A model generated the notes under the pieces. The model had not been told where the DNA came from. It made no database searches and worked only from the letters and a program-made list of their open reading frames with translations. A DNA stretch of 64,000 nt from CAVUWL01 sp963700105 (lineage in GTDB: Bacteria; Actinomycetota; Thermoleophilia; Solirubrobacterales; 70-9): contig CAVOWL010000004.1 of the NCBI GenBank assembly GCA_963700105.1, positions 1,116,001 to 1,180,000 on the forward strand, read 5' to 3'. Shown here one piece after another: positions 26,710 through 35,547 of this stretch. The first letter of the stretch is position 1, and each line of letters begins with the position of its first letter. A program made the position numbers and the translations under genes.

Positions 26710-27498
26710 TCACTGTCCGCTGACCGAGCAGCTTCGGGTCAGAGTATTTGTAATATTCACGTTTCCGGCAAAGCCAAAGTTGGCGCGTGCAAGGGGAAAG
26801 CTGGCGCCAGGAAACCCCGCCGGGGCGGGACATGCAGCGCTCAGGTAGCTCTGCGGGTGGCCACGGTAGCTGAAGCGTCGGCCCAAGGTCAGCTTGATGC
26901 CCGTGACATAACCCCATTCACCGGTAACCTGGGGAAGCGCGGCGCTGAACGCCGTGGCAAAAGTGCCGTGGGTGTGAGTAATCAGAAAGGGAAGCACATA
27001 CGAGGTGGGAAGGGGCTGGGTACCGTAAACGTGAGCGAGAATCGCCTGGTGACCGCGATAAGTACCATTGAAGGCCACCACCTTTCCCACCGACGGAAAG
27101 GGGGCTTGAGCCGGCAGCAACACGTTCGAGGCAAAGCTTCCTTCGCCTACTAGAGCGCTGCCGCAGGCTTTGAGTGCTTCAACTGTGGTAGCAGGCTGAA
27201 TTTGCCTTTCGGTGCAACTCGCCAGACCCCGACTGGAAAGGCGCCCGAAACGGTTGATCGCGATTGAAACACTGCGCAGTTGAGGCACCTTGGCGCCCTC
27301 GCTGGTGGAGATCCTTCCCGCCACGGTGACGGTCACCGGTGCTCCGCCTGACCGGGGCAGGCTGTGGGGGACGAGAGCCCCGTCGAAGGCGACACGGAGG
27401 CTTCCCTTCTGCGAAATATCGGCTCGTACCGTCGCCCCACTAGCGAGAACAAGAAGGAATGCGGCGAAGACGAGGAGGCAAAGGCCACGCCTTGTCAT
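26710..27498 (-). CDS. Secreted protein, paralogue of the 18.8-kb gene
   Basis: This is a 262-residue exported protein with a signal peptide at about residues 1-27 (cleavage near VRA-DI). Domain order and motifs match the 18756-19571 protein: a beta-rich body, SRGLASCTERQIQP, CGSALVGEGSF, KVVAFNGTYRGHQAILAHVYG and a tail SAACPAPAGFPGASFPLARANFGF. Cys residues near 120, 140, 225 and 255 are probably disulfide-bonded. Function is unknown. It lies six bases beyond the stop of the giant secreted-protein operon in the same direction and may be its third gene. Confidence 0.75.
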   Translation of the reverse strand: MTRRGLCLLVFAAFLLVLASGATVRADISQKGSLRVAFDGALVPHSLPRSGGAPVTVTVAGRISTSEGAKVPQLRSVSIAINRFGRLSSRGLASCTERQIQPATTVEALKACGSALVGEGSFASNVLLPAQAPFPSVGKVVAFNGTYRGHQAILAHVYGTQPLPTSYVLPFLITHTHGTFATAFSAALPQVTGEWGYVTGIKLTLGRRFSYRGHPQSYLSAACPAPAGFPGASFPLARANFGFAGNVNITNTLTRSCSVSGQ

Positions 27499-27504
27499 GG
27501 CCCC

Positions 27505-30500
27505 TCAGCCCCCAGCAGGCGAGCTGGCAGCGGTTTTGTGGGTCCGGCGGGCTTTTTTCTTCGCCTGCTTGGCACAACTCGGCGGCATGAAACGCTTCGC
27601 AGCGCTCTCGGTCTTGCCGTTCTGAGCGGTGAACCTCACTACGGTGCGTTCGCTCGAGTCGCAGATGTCGCCCGCGTTGACGAGCAGTCCGGAGGATCCT
27701 CCCGGCATCGTCAGGGTGACGCTTGAAACCGGCGCGTCCGGTATAGCTTCGAATGTATTGCGGATATGTCCGTGAACGGAGTCGACATGACCATCTAGAA
27801 CAATCTCGATCTCCGAATTATGCAGAGAAATCACGAGGTCGGGGAGCTGATGGTCGGAGGAGCGCAGGTAGACGGAACCTTCGAGCGGTTCCGATAACAG
27901 GGGTGAGACTGCCGTCGTGTGCCCATAGACCGAGTTACTCGGGCAGTCTTCGCCGGGGATCGAGCCCTTTGAGAACTCCACGCGGGTGCAGACGTTTTTC
28001 AAATTACCCTGGTCAATGAACTCAGTTCGAGGAAGGGTCACTTCCACCCTCGCGACGTTGGCTTCGCCGGGGCTTGCGCTGAGGGTGGACGAGAAGGAGG
28101 GGTGATCGTCACGGTGGGTGCCACCCCGGACATTGAATGAGAGCCGGGGCGCGAAGGGCAGAGCGGCGCACCCAGCGACCTGGAAGGGGTCAGCGGCAGT
28201 CGAGCTGACGTCTTCAAGAGTCGACGGGGGGCCGGCACCCGCTCCGGTCAGGTTCCAGCCGATGCTGAACGGTTCGCAGGAGGTGGGGTTGATGATGTAT
28301 TGGGGTCGATCGACGTAGACCTGCACGTCGCGGATATGCAGGGGTATGCCGTCGATGATTTGGGGGAATGGGGCCGAGCCGCTCGAGTCGATCGTGGCGC
28401 GGCCCGTTTCGGGGTCGATCCGAAGCGCGGTGCGGATCACGACGGTCCCCAGATCAAAGGGACCCACCCGAGCGGCTGTGATCGCGACGGTGCTGAGCTG
28501 GGCACCATCGTAGGGGCCCGCCATGTAGAGGCGACCGGGAGCCCAGCTGAGAACGCTGCCGACCCCAGCGCCGACCAACGTGTGGCCGATCTGGGAGGCA
28601 GACGAGCAGGAGGGATTGGCTTCCTCAGCGCCCGCCGATAACGCGCGGGCGGCTTCGATCTCCGCATTGGAGCAGAAAGGGACCCCAGCCAGCTTGGCGG
28701 CAAGGCCGCGGGGGTAATGGGTGGCGAAGTGGGTTATTTCTCCTTCGCCGTCGCTACGGCTTATCTCCTGAAATAGGGTTGAATAGGCACCAGCGTTGTT
28801 GTTGAGAGTTCCGGCGCTGACCCGCGGGTTAAACGGTGCGGGACCAGCGCCCGGACAGGGGCCGCCGTCGGGACCCTCGGTGATCTGAAAGGGCGCCTTA
28901 ACGGCGAGGGTGCCAAGCGGTTCAGAGGAGGGTGTGAGGGTGGCTCCGACGTTGAATTCACCGCAACGTGGAGGTGAGATCAGGGGCGAGGTTGCGCCCT
29001 GGCGAAAACTGAAGGAAAGTTCACTGAATGGCACCTGGGGCAGGGCTTCAAACGTTGTCATCAGTCGCCCGCTGGTTGGGTCGGGCGTGACTTTGCCAGC
29101 TGCCTTGACGAGGACGCCGCGATCGGGTATTCGAGCGACCAGGTAAAGCGCCAGGAGCGAATCAGAGGGGTTTTCGAAGGGCCTGGCGAGAAACAGGGCC
29201 CCGGTCGCTTCTTCGGCGAGTGCTGGGCTCTTGATCCGCACCGTGCCAACCCTGGAATCGTTGGGACAGCCGAGGTCGGGTTCGGCTTCCAACCCTTCCT
29301 GCGCATACTGGGCCGGGGTGCAGGCGCCGAGGCCGGCGCCCGCGGAGGGGTTGAGCGAAATGCCTGCGGGCAATTCGACCCCGACGCTTTCGATCGTTGG
29401 GGTGGCGAGGCCCTCGGGATCCTGGTAGGTCTGCGGAACCGAGAGGGTGAGGCCAAGGCCGGTCGCCGAGGAGGCCTCGGTCGTACTCGGTTGGGCGCTG
29501 AGCGTCGGTTCGATCACCAACCGCTTGCAGCCTTCAAGGGGGCCGAAGAGCATTTCGGTTGGGGGAGGGGGCGTCGGATCCTCCCAGGAGTCAACCGAGA
29601 GACTGGCCCGCAGCGCTTCGTTGGAGCAGGAGGTGGGGTTCGTGAAGTAGGCAGCAGGGGTGGCTTCGGAGGAAGCGCCGAATTCACCGCTTTTGGGATT
29701 CCAGCGCATCGGGTTATGCAGCGGGTCCGCGGGTACACCCCAAACGGTGAAGCTGACCCCGTCGAGCTGTGCTGAGCTACCCGGAATGTTTCGAATTGAG
29801 GTTTGCAGTCCAGAGCCCCCGGGTCGCAGCGAGACATCGCCCACGACGTTGAAGGCGATCGCGTGAAAGCCGATCTTGGCAACCTCGCCGGGGCCCGGCG
29901 CGAGGTGGTAAAGCGGCTCTGCCGCGCTGATCGGACCCGAGCCGACGTTGATACTTAGGGTGGTGACGCCGACCTGGGTCCCAATCGGGCATTCCTGATG
30001 GGAGAAAAGAACCGCAGGGCAGCTCGGGGTGTCGGGAAGGTCGCCGGCGAAACCCGGTGGCAGCTCGACGGTCGCATCCTTGGGATCTCCGGCGGTGGCT
30101 CCCAGGGCGTTGATCGTGTCGAAGTTGATCACGCTGGTCAGGTCGGCATGGGCGCCAGCCTGGAGGCTCGAAAGTGCCGTGGAGGCACCGCCCGGAGCGA
30201 TGCCGAATTCTGCGGCGCTCGGTGAAATCGCGGTCGGGGTGTGCAACGTAGATTCGGCTCCACCCCCGCCCGCGGCGCTCACCGTATTCGTGACCGAGGT
30301 GCTTTCGTCAATTTCAACGTCAACGGGGATGGTCAGAGTCAGCGAGTCCTCGGGAACGACGGTGCCGGTGTATGTGCAGGTGAGAGCAACGCAGCTGAGC
30401 GGTTTGTGGGTGAGCTGATCTTCACCTGAGGCGCCCGCGGCGGCCAGCGATAGGCCGGCGGGCAGCTGATCGTCGACCGAAATCGGTGAGCCTTCACTCG

Positions 30501-30699
30501 CCGCGCCGCCGGTATTCGTCACGGTCACTCGATAGGAGTCCTCCCCACTTTCATCGTGGGGAGTGAAGTTGGTAGGCATCGACACCGCCGTCACCGTCCA
30601 TTGTGGGGTCTGGGCGGCGGCGAGCGCCGGGGCCGCCGAGATGAGCAGGGCGAAAAGCCCCAATAAAGCGGCCGCCCAGGCTGTGCGGAGGCGATTCAC
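27505..30699 (-). CDS. Giant secreted protein with DUF11-like N-terminus
   Basis: This is a 1064-residue exported protein with a signal peptide at about residues 1-28. Residues about 33-150 form a DUF11-like Ig fold (YRVTVTNTGGAASEGSPISV, DQLPAGLSL). The rest repeats a Cys-containing module typical of Thermoleophilia secreted proteins: CP-x-[ND]-S-x-[VI]-G followed by a beta strand and a G-x-[VL]-[YF]-[LM] step (CPIGTQVG, CPNDSRVG, CSSASQIG, CPSNSVYG). One repeat includes GRLYMAGPYDGAQLS and PFDLGTVVIRTALRIDPETG. The C-terminus is basic (AKQAKKKARRTHK). It overlaps the upstream gene by four bases. Its function is unknown; it is probably surface-associated. Confidence 0.8.
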   Translation of the reverse strand: MNRLRTAWAAALLGLFALLISAAPALAAAQTPQWTVTAVSMPTNFTPHDESGEDSYRVTVTNTGGAASEGSPISVDDQLPAGLSLAAAGASGEDQLTHKPLSCVALTCTYTGTVVPEDSLTLTIPVDVEIDESTSVTNTVSAAGGGGAESTLHTPTAISPSAAEFGIAPGGASTALSSLQAGAHADLTSVINFDTINALGATAGDPKDATVELPPGFAGDLPDTPSCPAVLFSHQECPIGTQVGVTTLSINVGSGPISAAEPLYHLAPGPGEVAKIGFHAIAFNVVGDVSLRPGGSGLQTSIRNIPGSSAQLDGVSFTVWGVPADPLHNPMRWNPKSGEFGASSEATPAAYFTNPTSCSNEALRASLSVDSWEDPTPPPPTEMLFGPLEGCKRLVIEPTLSAQPSTTEASSATGLGLTLSVPQTYQDPEGLATPTIESVGVELPAGISLNPSAGAGLGACTPAQYAQEGLEAEPDLGCPNDSRVGTVRIKSPALAEEATGALFLARPFENPSDSLLALYLVARIPDRGVLVKAAGKVTPDPTSGRLMTTFEALPQVPFSELSFSFRQGATSPLISPPRCGEFNVGATLTPSSEPLGTLAVKAPFQITEGPDGGPCPGAGPAPFNPRVSAGTLNNNAGAYSTLFQEISRSDGEGEITHFATHYPRGLAAKLAGVPFCSNAEIEAARALSAGAEEANPSCSSASQIGHTLVGAGVGSVLSWAPGRLYMAGPYDGAQLSTVAITAARVGPFDLGTVVIRTALRIDPETGRATIDSSGSAPFPQIIDGIPLHIRDVQVYVDRPQYIINPTSCEPFSIGWNLTGAGAGPPSTLEDVSSTAADPFQVAGCAALPFAPRLSFNVRGGTHRDDHPSFSSTLSASPGEANVARVEVTLPRTEFIDQGNLKNVCTRVEFSKGSIPGEDCPSNSVYGHTTAVSPLLSEPLEGSVYLRSSDHQLPDLVISLHNSEIEIVLDGHVDSVHGHIRNTFEAIPDAPVSSVTLTMPGGSSGLLVNAGDICDSSERTVVRFTAQNGKTESAAKRFMPPSCAKQAKKKARRTHKTAASSPAGG

Positions 30700-32936
30700 C
30701 TTCCCGCCCTTCGGTGCTGGCTGGCGCGTCGACCCCGATGAGACCTTCTGTGGTGGTGCTGCTTCTTATGTTTGTGAACCTGTATTGGGAAGCTTGGCAG
30801 CTGATTACCTGGACCGGGAGAGGTTTCAGTCGCGGGGGTGGGGCTATTGGGGGGTGGCGTCAGCGTCTCGCAAGCATCGCCTTCACAGGGGGCGGCGGGG
30901 CTTGGGGCAGGGAAACCGCCGCCGACACGGGCGTCGTAGAGGTCTCCGGCGCTGTCGGTGTCGGCGGGAACGAGGCTGGCGTGGGTGCCAAAGAAGACAT
31001 TGGAGCCGTCGGCGCTTGAGTCGAGGAAAAAGGAGTCCGAGGAATCACGGCCCGAGCTGATCAGGGACACGCGACCTTCGTGCCACTCGTATACATCGAG
31101 CTTTTCGTTGGTGTCGGTCGGAACGAGCCCTTCGCCAGTGTCGAAAAAGACATAGGAACCATCATCGGAGATGGCTCGGGGCGGGGACCCAGCGGGATTA
31201 TCGGCGGAATAGGCGGAACGAGCAAAGAGCGCGTTAGAGCTGGGATCCGCCCCGCTTGGATTACAAGAAACACAGGTCAGCGCTTCACCGAGGGGAGCGG
31301 CGGAGTCATAGCGATAGATCTCATCGCAATGCCCGTTGGGAGGGCCAGCGCCGGTAGCGTCGGGGCAATCGGGCGGGCTGGCGGCGGTGCTGTTATAGCC
31401 GCCGACATCGTGGGTTGTAGCGAAGAGCAGGTAGCGCCCGTCAGGAGTTGTCTCCCAGTTGGCGCTCGGGTCGAGGCCAATCTCCTCACCGTGGGGCAGG
31501 GCCCACCAGCGATCGGCAGCGGTGTCGACGTAATCGCGCTCGTTGACGGTAGCGATATAGGTGGTGGCTTCGGATTTGGTGTCATAGCGATAGAGGTCGA
31601 CCTCTTCGCCACTTGGCAGCGGTGCGTTGGCGGTCAGCTGCCCGAAGGCGGTGAAATATACGGCGCTCCCATCGGCCGAGATCGCCGGGACGTTATAGAC
31701 GTCGCCTTCGGCGCTACCCGATTCACCGCGTGAGACGCGGCTCAGAGTCGAGGTTTCCGTGTCATATGAGTAGAGCTCGGGGTCGTGGATACCTTCATCG
31801 TCTTTGGTCAGCTCGCCCTGACTGATGAAGAAGACTCGGGAACCATCGGCGGAGGCACCGACAAAGGCCGCGGGGCGCGGACCGCTGGGGTCGGCGACAC
31901 CCTGACTTGGGGCAGAGATCTCAACCGTGCTGGAGTCATCGAGGCGCATATAGAGCTGCGGCGGATTGGTCGTGGCGCCATTCCAACAACCCGCACCGGT
32001 GCCGTTGGGGTCAGGCGCCGTGAAGAAGACCTTGGAGCCATCTGAAGAGACGGCGCCGGGATTGGCCCCTGCGCCGAGACCCAAAACGGCGCCGCATGGA
32101 CTCAGCAATGCGCCCTGACCGTCAACGTTGACGAGACGCAGCGCGCCTCCTTCCCATTCATACAGCGCCCCGGATTCTGGATCCTGGCCGCTGTCGCCCG
32201 GTGCCAGAGCGTGATCGCGGGAACCGAGGATGATCTTGTGGAGATCGACCGATCCACCCTGCAGCGTGGTTTCTTCGGACGGCCTGCCTGAGTCGGATTG
32301 GATCGTGGTGTAGGGGCCGCCGGGAGGACCCAGCAGGTTGAGGACTGAGACCGAGCCCGCGCCGGCCGTAGATCCGGCGCTATCGCTGAGGGCAAGGCGG
32401 TTGAATTCGGATGGGCCGTAGAGGACATCGCCAAAGCTCTGGACGCCGAGGGTCGGGGAAGCGGCGGCGGCGGCGCTCCAACCAGACGCCGTGCGAGAAA
32501 AAACGTAGGCGTTCTCACCGGCGGCGGGGAAGGTTCCGTAGGCGGCCGCGGTGTGAAAAAGGAATTCATCGCCATTGGAAGAGGAGACGCCGACGTCATT
32601 GCTGTGTCCCGACGTGGCAAAGATGTCTTCGGCACCCGCCTTATCGGGTGGGGTGAGCAGCTCATATGCTCGACCGTCGGGAAGACCGGGGGTGGGCACC
32701 GGAAGGACCGGAGAAGCGGCGGCGCTGAGAGGTGGGACTGTTAGCGCGCCCAGGGCGGCAATCGCAAGGACGAAAGACGCCGTTCGGGTTCGTCGAGGGA
32801 TGGCGCGGCAGCGGGGATTCGGTTGCGAGGAGGGAGCCGTCCCGGTCTGCCGCTGCCCTCTTCCTTGCCGCTTGTGGGTCTCGGCCCGATCGCTTCGCGC
32901 AGGGTAGTCCATCATCAACGGTACCGACCGTATCAT
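30696..32936 (-). CDS. Secreted TolB/WD40-like beta-propeller protein
   Basis: This is a 746-residue protein. After a basic N-terminus a hydrophobic export segment is at about residues 53-75. PGLPDGRAYELLTPPDKAG opens a propeller with TolB-like blades (GAVSSDGSKVFFTAPDPN; VGASADGSRVFFISQGEL; PAISADGSAVYFTAFGQL; RAISDDGSYVFFDTGEGL; DSSADGSNVFFGTHASL), each with S-x-D-G-[ST]-x-V-[FY]-F. CVSCNPSGADPSSNA is a Cys-rich insert. The C-terminus is His/Lys/Arg-rich (KHKKQHHHRRSHRGRR). ATG 32936 is the first in-frame start, with another at residue 8. It is the first gene of a coupled operon. Confidence 0.82.
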   Translation of the reverse strand: MIRSVPLMMDYPARSDRAETHKRQGRGQRQTGTAPSSQPNPRCRAIPRRTRTASFVLAIAALGALTVPPLSAAASPVLPVPTPGLPDGRAYELLTPPDKAGAEDIFATSGHSNDVGVSSSNGDEFLFHTAAAYGTFPAAGENAYVFSRTASGWSAAAAASPTLGVQSFGDVLYGPSEFNRLALSDSAGSTAGAGSVSVLNLLGPPGGPYTTIQSDSGRPSEETTLQGGSVDLHKIILGSRDHALAPGDSGQDPESGALYEWEGGALRLVNVDGQGALLSPCGAVLGLGAGANPGAVSSDGSKVFFTAPDPNGTGAGCWNGATTNPPQLYMRLDDSSTVEISAPSQGVADPSGPRPAAFVGASADGSRVFFISQGELTKDDEGIHDPELYSYDTETSTLSRVSRGESGSAEGDVYNVPAISADGSAVYFTAFGQLTANAPLPSGEEVDLYRYDTKSEATTYIATVNERDYVDTAADRWWALPHGEEIGLDPSANWETTPDGRYLLFATTHDVGGYNSTAASPPDCPDATGAGPPNGHCDEIYRYDSAAPLGEALTCVSCNPSGADPSSNALFARSAYSADNPAGSPPRAISDDGSYVFFDTGEGLVPTDTNEKLDVYEWHEGRVSLISSGRDSSDSFFLDSSADGSNVFFGTHASLVPADTDSAGDLYDARVGGGFPAPSPAAPCEGDACETLTPPPNSPTPATETSPGPGNQLPSFPIQVHKHKKQHHHRRSHRGRRASQHRRAGR

Positions 32937-33433
32937 CTATTATGGATTAATGCGGATCCATTTTTCCCGAAACCACTCCGACCCACAAGGCCGTCACTTG
33001 GTCGGGGCACCGAACGATTCGTCCTCGCTCGATCGCGCCCATATGCGTCGCCGGATGCTTCCTTTGCTCGCCTTTTCCGAGCCTGCGGTTGGCCTGCCAC
33101 CCTGCAGCATCGGGTTTCACCAGACCGCAACCTTGTCGCCGCCTCGAATCCCCGACTCGTCGATCCGACAAAAACAGCTTGGATCCCGCAAGTGTGCCAT
33201 TAATCCACACACTATCAGGCCTCTGCGCTAATTTGCTAATACGGCGTGCATGAGGGAGTGAAGGGGAGCGGAGAGAATCGTCCACGCGGGTCGCCGCCGA
33301 GGCTTGCAGGCCATAAATCAGCAGGGCAGGCAGCAAGTCCCTTTACAAAAAAGTCCTCTCGCTCGAAAAGGCACCACGAAAGTGAGCTGCCCGGAAGCTT
33401 GGTCGACCGGGCAATCGCGGCGTTCGTTGGGAG
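32937..33433. other. Intergenic region of about 500 bp upstream of the giant secreted operon
   Basis: The stretch near 32930-32950 is AT-rich (TATCATCTATTATGGATTAAT) and may hold the promoter of the secreted-protein operon. The remainder has no recognisable gene, repeat or RNA. The frames open here are compositional shadows. Confidence 0.4.
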
Positions 33434-33829
33434 TCAGGCCGCGGACGGGCCGAGCTGTTTGACCCCAACGACGCGGCGCTCGTGGGTGCCGACCCCAATC
33501 GTCCGGTTCCCTTCGGTGACCTCGACCTCAAAGCGGAGCTTGCGGTCATCGATGACATCTCGCAGTACGGCGCGAGCCTGGCAGGTCGCGCCGCCGGCGG
33601 CCGCCGATACGTGCTTGACACAGACTTCGAAGCCAACCGTCGCCTTTCCCGCCGGCAGGTACTCGTAGGCGAGCGCCATTGCGCTGCCCTCCATCATTGC
33701 GATCATCCCAGGGGTTGAGAGAACGCTGGCGTCGATCGTGCCGCCAACATCGGTGATGAGGGGCCCCTCAACCGTGAATGTGTCGGTTCGCTCAATTCCC
33801 GGAATGAGGTTCAGATCTGGCGTCGTCAT
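33434..33829 (-). CDS. FlK-like (fluoroacetyl-CoA thioesterase family) hotdog thioesterase
   Basis: This is a 131-residue hotdog protein. LSTPGMIAMMEGSAMALAYEYL followed by TVGFEVCVKHVSAAAGG and TIGVGTHERRVV is the FlK family pattern, with Thr and Glu at the active site (TPGMIAMMEG) and the conserved VKHV histidine. FlK hydrolyses fluoroacetyl-CoA in Streptomyces cattleya, but most homologues have unknown acyl-CoA substrates. It has no operon partner; the next gene (34.1 kb) lies about 300 bases away in the same direction. Confidence 0.85.
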   Translation of the reverse strand: MTTPDLNLIPGIERTDTFTVEGPLITDVGGTIDASVLSTPGMIAMMEGSAMALAYEYLPAGKATVGFEVCVKHVSAAAGGATCQARAVLRDVIDDRKLRFEVEVTEGNRTIGVGTHERRVVGVKQLGPSAA

Positions 33830-34132
33830 CAGGGGATGAGGATGCTTTCAGGGACAGAGGGGATCGCTTCCTTGCGCCGCTGCCGCGTCATTCTGCGTGA
33901 GAATAACCGGCCGCTAAATTAACCGGCACGCAGCTTTGATCGAATCGCCAAGCGCGGTTGGCCGACTCCAAGCAGTCGTGGGTTAGCCAGGCCAAACTCG
34001 GTAAGAGTCCGACCTGCGCTCGGCGGCTCGGGACCGCCCGCGCCTCTAGGATCCAGGGGCTGATTTGGACGAGGTCCGATCACTGTTGACACTGAAGATC
34101 AATATGGCGCTCGTTGCAACGAGGCCGGTCAT
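33830..34132. other. 300-bp intergenic region, nothing recognised
   Basis: This lies between the thioesterase start and the stop of the isomerase gene. It contains an AT-rich patch near 33910-33925 that may belong to the thioesterase promoter. I see no gene, tRNA or clear terminator. Confidence 0.4.
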
Positions 34133-34720
34133 CTAGTTCGCACCATCTCCTTTGAGCCTCTGCGCAGCCACCTCCAGCTGATCGTCACCGTAAAAAACCT
34201 CGCCGGGGAGGCCGATGCAGGGCACCCCAACGACGCCGCGGGCCCAGGCAGCTTCGGTTGCTTCTTTGAGCGCCCCTTTCGTGGCGGGATCGTCGATTGC
34301 CTCAGGAATCTCGCGAGCGGAAAGGCCGACCTCGGAGGCAATGTCGATGAGGAGATCGACCTGACTCAGATCCCCACCCCCTGCGAACGCCCTTTGAAAC
34401 GCGGCCCGCGCGAAGTGCTGTCCGGCGCCTAACCGGCTTGCCCAGGTGGCAACGCGCATCGCCTTCAAGGTGTTATTCGGCCAGCCAGGCGGCCACCTCA
34501 GCGGCGGCAGCCCGTAGCGGTCGGCGCGAACTTCGATCTCGGCGATCCTCTCCTCTCGTTCTGGGGTCTGGGACCAGCTGCCATGGCCGCGCAGGACGAA
34601 GATCCCACCGACCAGAACCGGCTCCAGACGCGGCTCCAGGCCGAGCACATCCGCGGCGCGCTCTACCGCCAGGTATGCGTATGGCGAACCGAGGTCGTAG
34701 AAAAGGGATGGCTGTGGCAT
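34133..34720 (-). CDS. DsbA/HCCA isomerase-family (GST kappa-like) protein
   Basis: This is a 195-residue thioredoxin-fold protein. It begins SLFYDLGSPYAYLAVERAAD: the Ser in DLGSPY is where GST kappa and 2-hydroxychromene-2-carboxylate isomerases have their catalytic Ser, and no CxxC is present. The C-terminal part contains GVVGVPCIGLPGEVFYGDDQLEV, the cis-Pro (GVP) segment of the fold. It probably acts on glutathione- or mycothiol-type adducts or aromatic substrates; HCCA isomerase activity is not proven. It is divergent from a TetR gene. Confidence 0.82.
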   Translation of the reverse strand: MPQPSLFYDLGSPYAYLAVERAADVLGLEPRLEPVLVGGIFVLRGHGSWSQTPEREERIAEIEVRADRYGLPPLRWPPGWPNNTLKAMRVATWASRLGAGQHFARAAFQRAFAGGGDLSQVDLLIDIASEVGLSAREIPEAIDDPATKGALKEATEAAWARGVVGVPCIGLPGEVFYGDDQLEVAAQRLKGDGAN

Positions 34721-34733
34721 CGGGCAATAATTA

Positions 34734-34747
34734 GCTGAACGTCTAGC
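34734..34747. promoter_or_regulatory. Imperfect palindrome centred on ACGT between isomerase and tetR genes
   Basis: GCTGAACGTCTAGC pairs at 10 of 14 positions around a central ACGT. It lies in the 49-bp gap between the divergent isomerase and TetR genes, immediately before a TATATATC -10-like element of the tetR gene. It is a candidate operator. Confidence 0.35.
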
Positions 34748-34769
34748 AAGTTATATATCATCAGCGGCA

Positions 34770-35438
34770 ATGACCCAAGCAGAGACGGGAGCCGGGCCCC
34801 AGAAAATCCGGGACGCATCGCGTAGTCGCGAGGCAATTCTCGACGCAGCCGAGGAGCTCTTTGGGGATCGGGGCTTTGAGGGGGCCAGCCTCAGCGATAT
34901 TGCCACCGTGGCGGGGCTCTCAAGGGGAACGCCGAGCTACTTTTTCGGCTCCAAGGATCAGCTCTATGACTCGGTCTTAGAACGGGCCTTCCGAGAGCGC
35001 GAGAAGGCGACGCGTCAGGCCTTTGGGCCGCTCATCGCGTGCCAGCACCTCGACGGCGGAGCGTCGCTCGGAGCGGCGCTGACAAAGGCGGTTAGCGGCT
35101 ACATGGCATTCCTCTTGGATCATCGCTCCTTCCTAAAGCTGGTGCAACGTGAGGAGTTGGCCGGGGCCGAGCACCTGCGGGGGGTGCGACGGGAGTCCCG
35201 GGCGATACAAGAGGCGTTCGGGGCACTTCGGGTGGCGTCCAAAGACCTGGGCCTGCGAGAGTTCAGCGTTGCCGACGCGGTTTTGCTCTTCGTCTCATTG
35301 ACCTTCTCGCCGCTGACGCAGCGCTCGACATTCATGGCGTCGCTGGGCCGTAATCTCGCTGAGGAAAACACGCGCCGCCATCACGTCACGCTGGTGGTCG
35401 ACCAATTGCTTCACTTCCTCGGAGCCCTATCGAGATGA
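34770..35438 (+). CDS. TetR/AcrR-family regulator
   Basis: This is a 222-residue regulator. The N-terminal HTH covers residues about 15-65 (SREAILDAAEELFGDRGFEG, ASLSDIATVAGLSRGTPSYFFGSKDQLYDSVL). The ligand-binding domain is helical, with FLKLVQREELAGAEHLR typical of TetR_C groups. It is divergent from the DsbA/HCCA isomerase gene, so mutual regulation is likely. The next gene is convergent. Confidence 0.9.
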   Translation: MTQAETGAGPQKIRDASRSREAILDAAEELFGDRGFEGASLSDIATVAGLSRGTPSYFFGSKDQLYDSVLERAFREREKATRQAFGPLIACQHLDGGASLGAALTKAVSGYMAFLLDHRSFLKLVQREELAGAEHLRGVRRESRAIQEAFGALRVASKDLGLREFSVADAVLLFVSLTFSPLTQRSTFMASLGRNLAEENTRRHHVTLVVDQLLHFLGALSR

Positions 35439-35547
35439 GCCCCGGTCAAATGGTGACGCCAACCCGGCGCCAGACTGCGCAACCAAGCCAACTCCCCAAT
35501 TTGAAGCGGTCGCTCTCCCTGTCGAAGCGGCGACTCAGCGGCAGCGC

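Noticed and set aside
27753..30429. Numerous plus-strand frames opposite the giant secreted protein gene
   Set aside because: They are antisense shadows of a strongly coding GC-rich gene, with no domain and no start signals.
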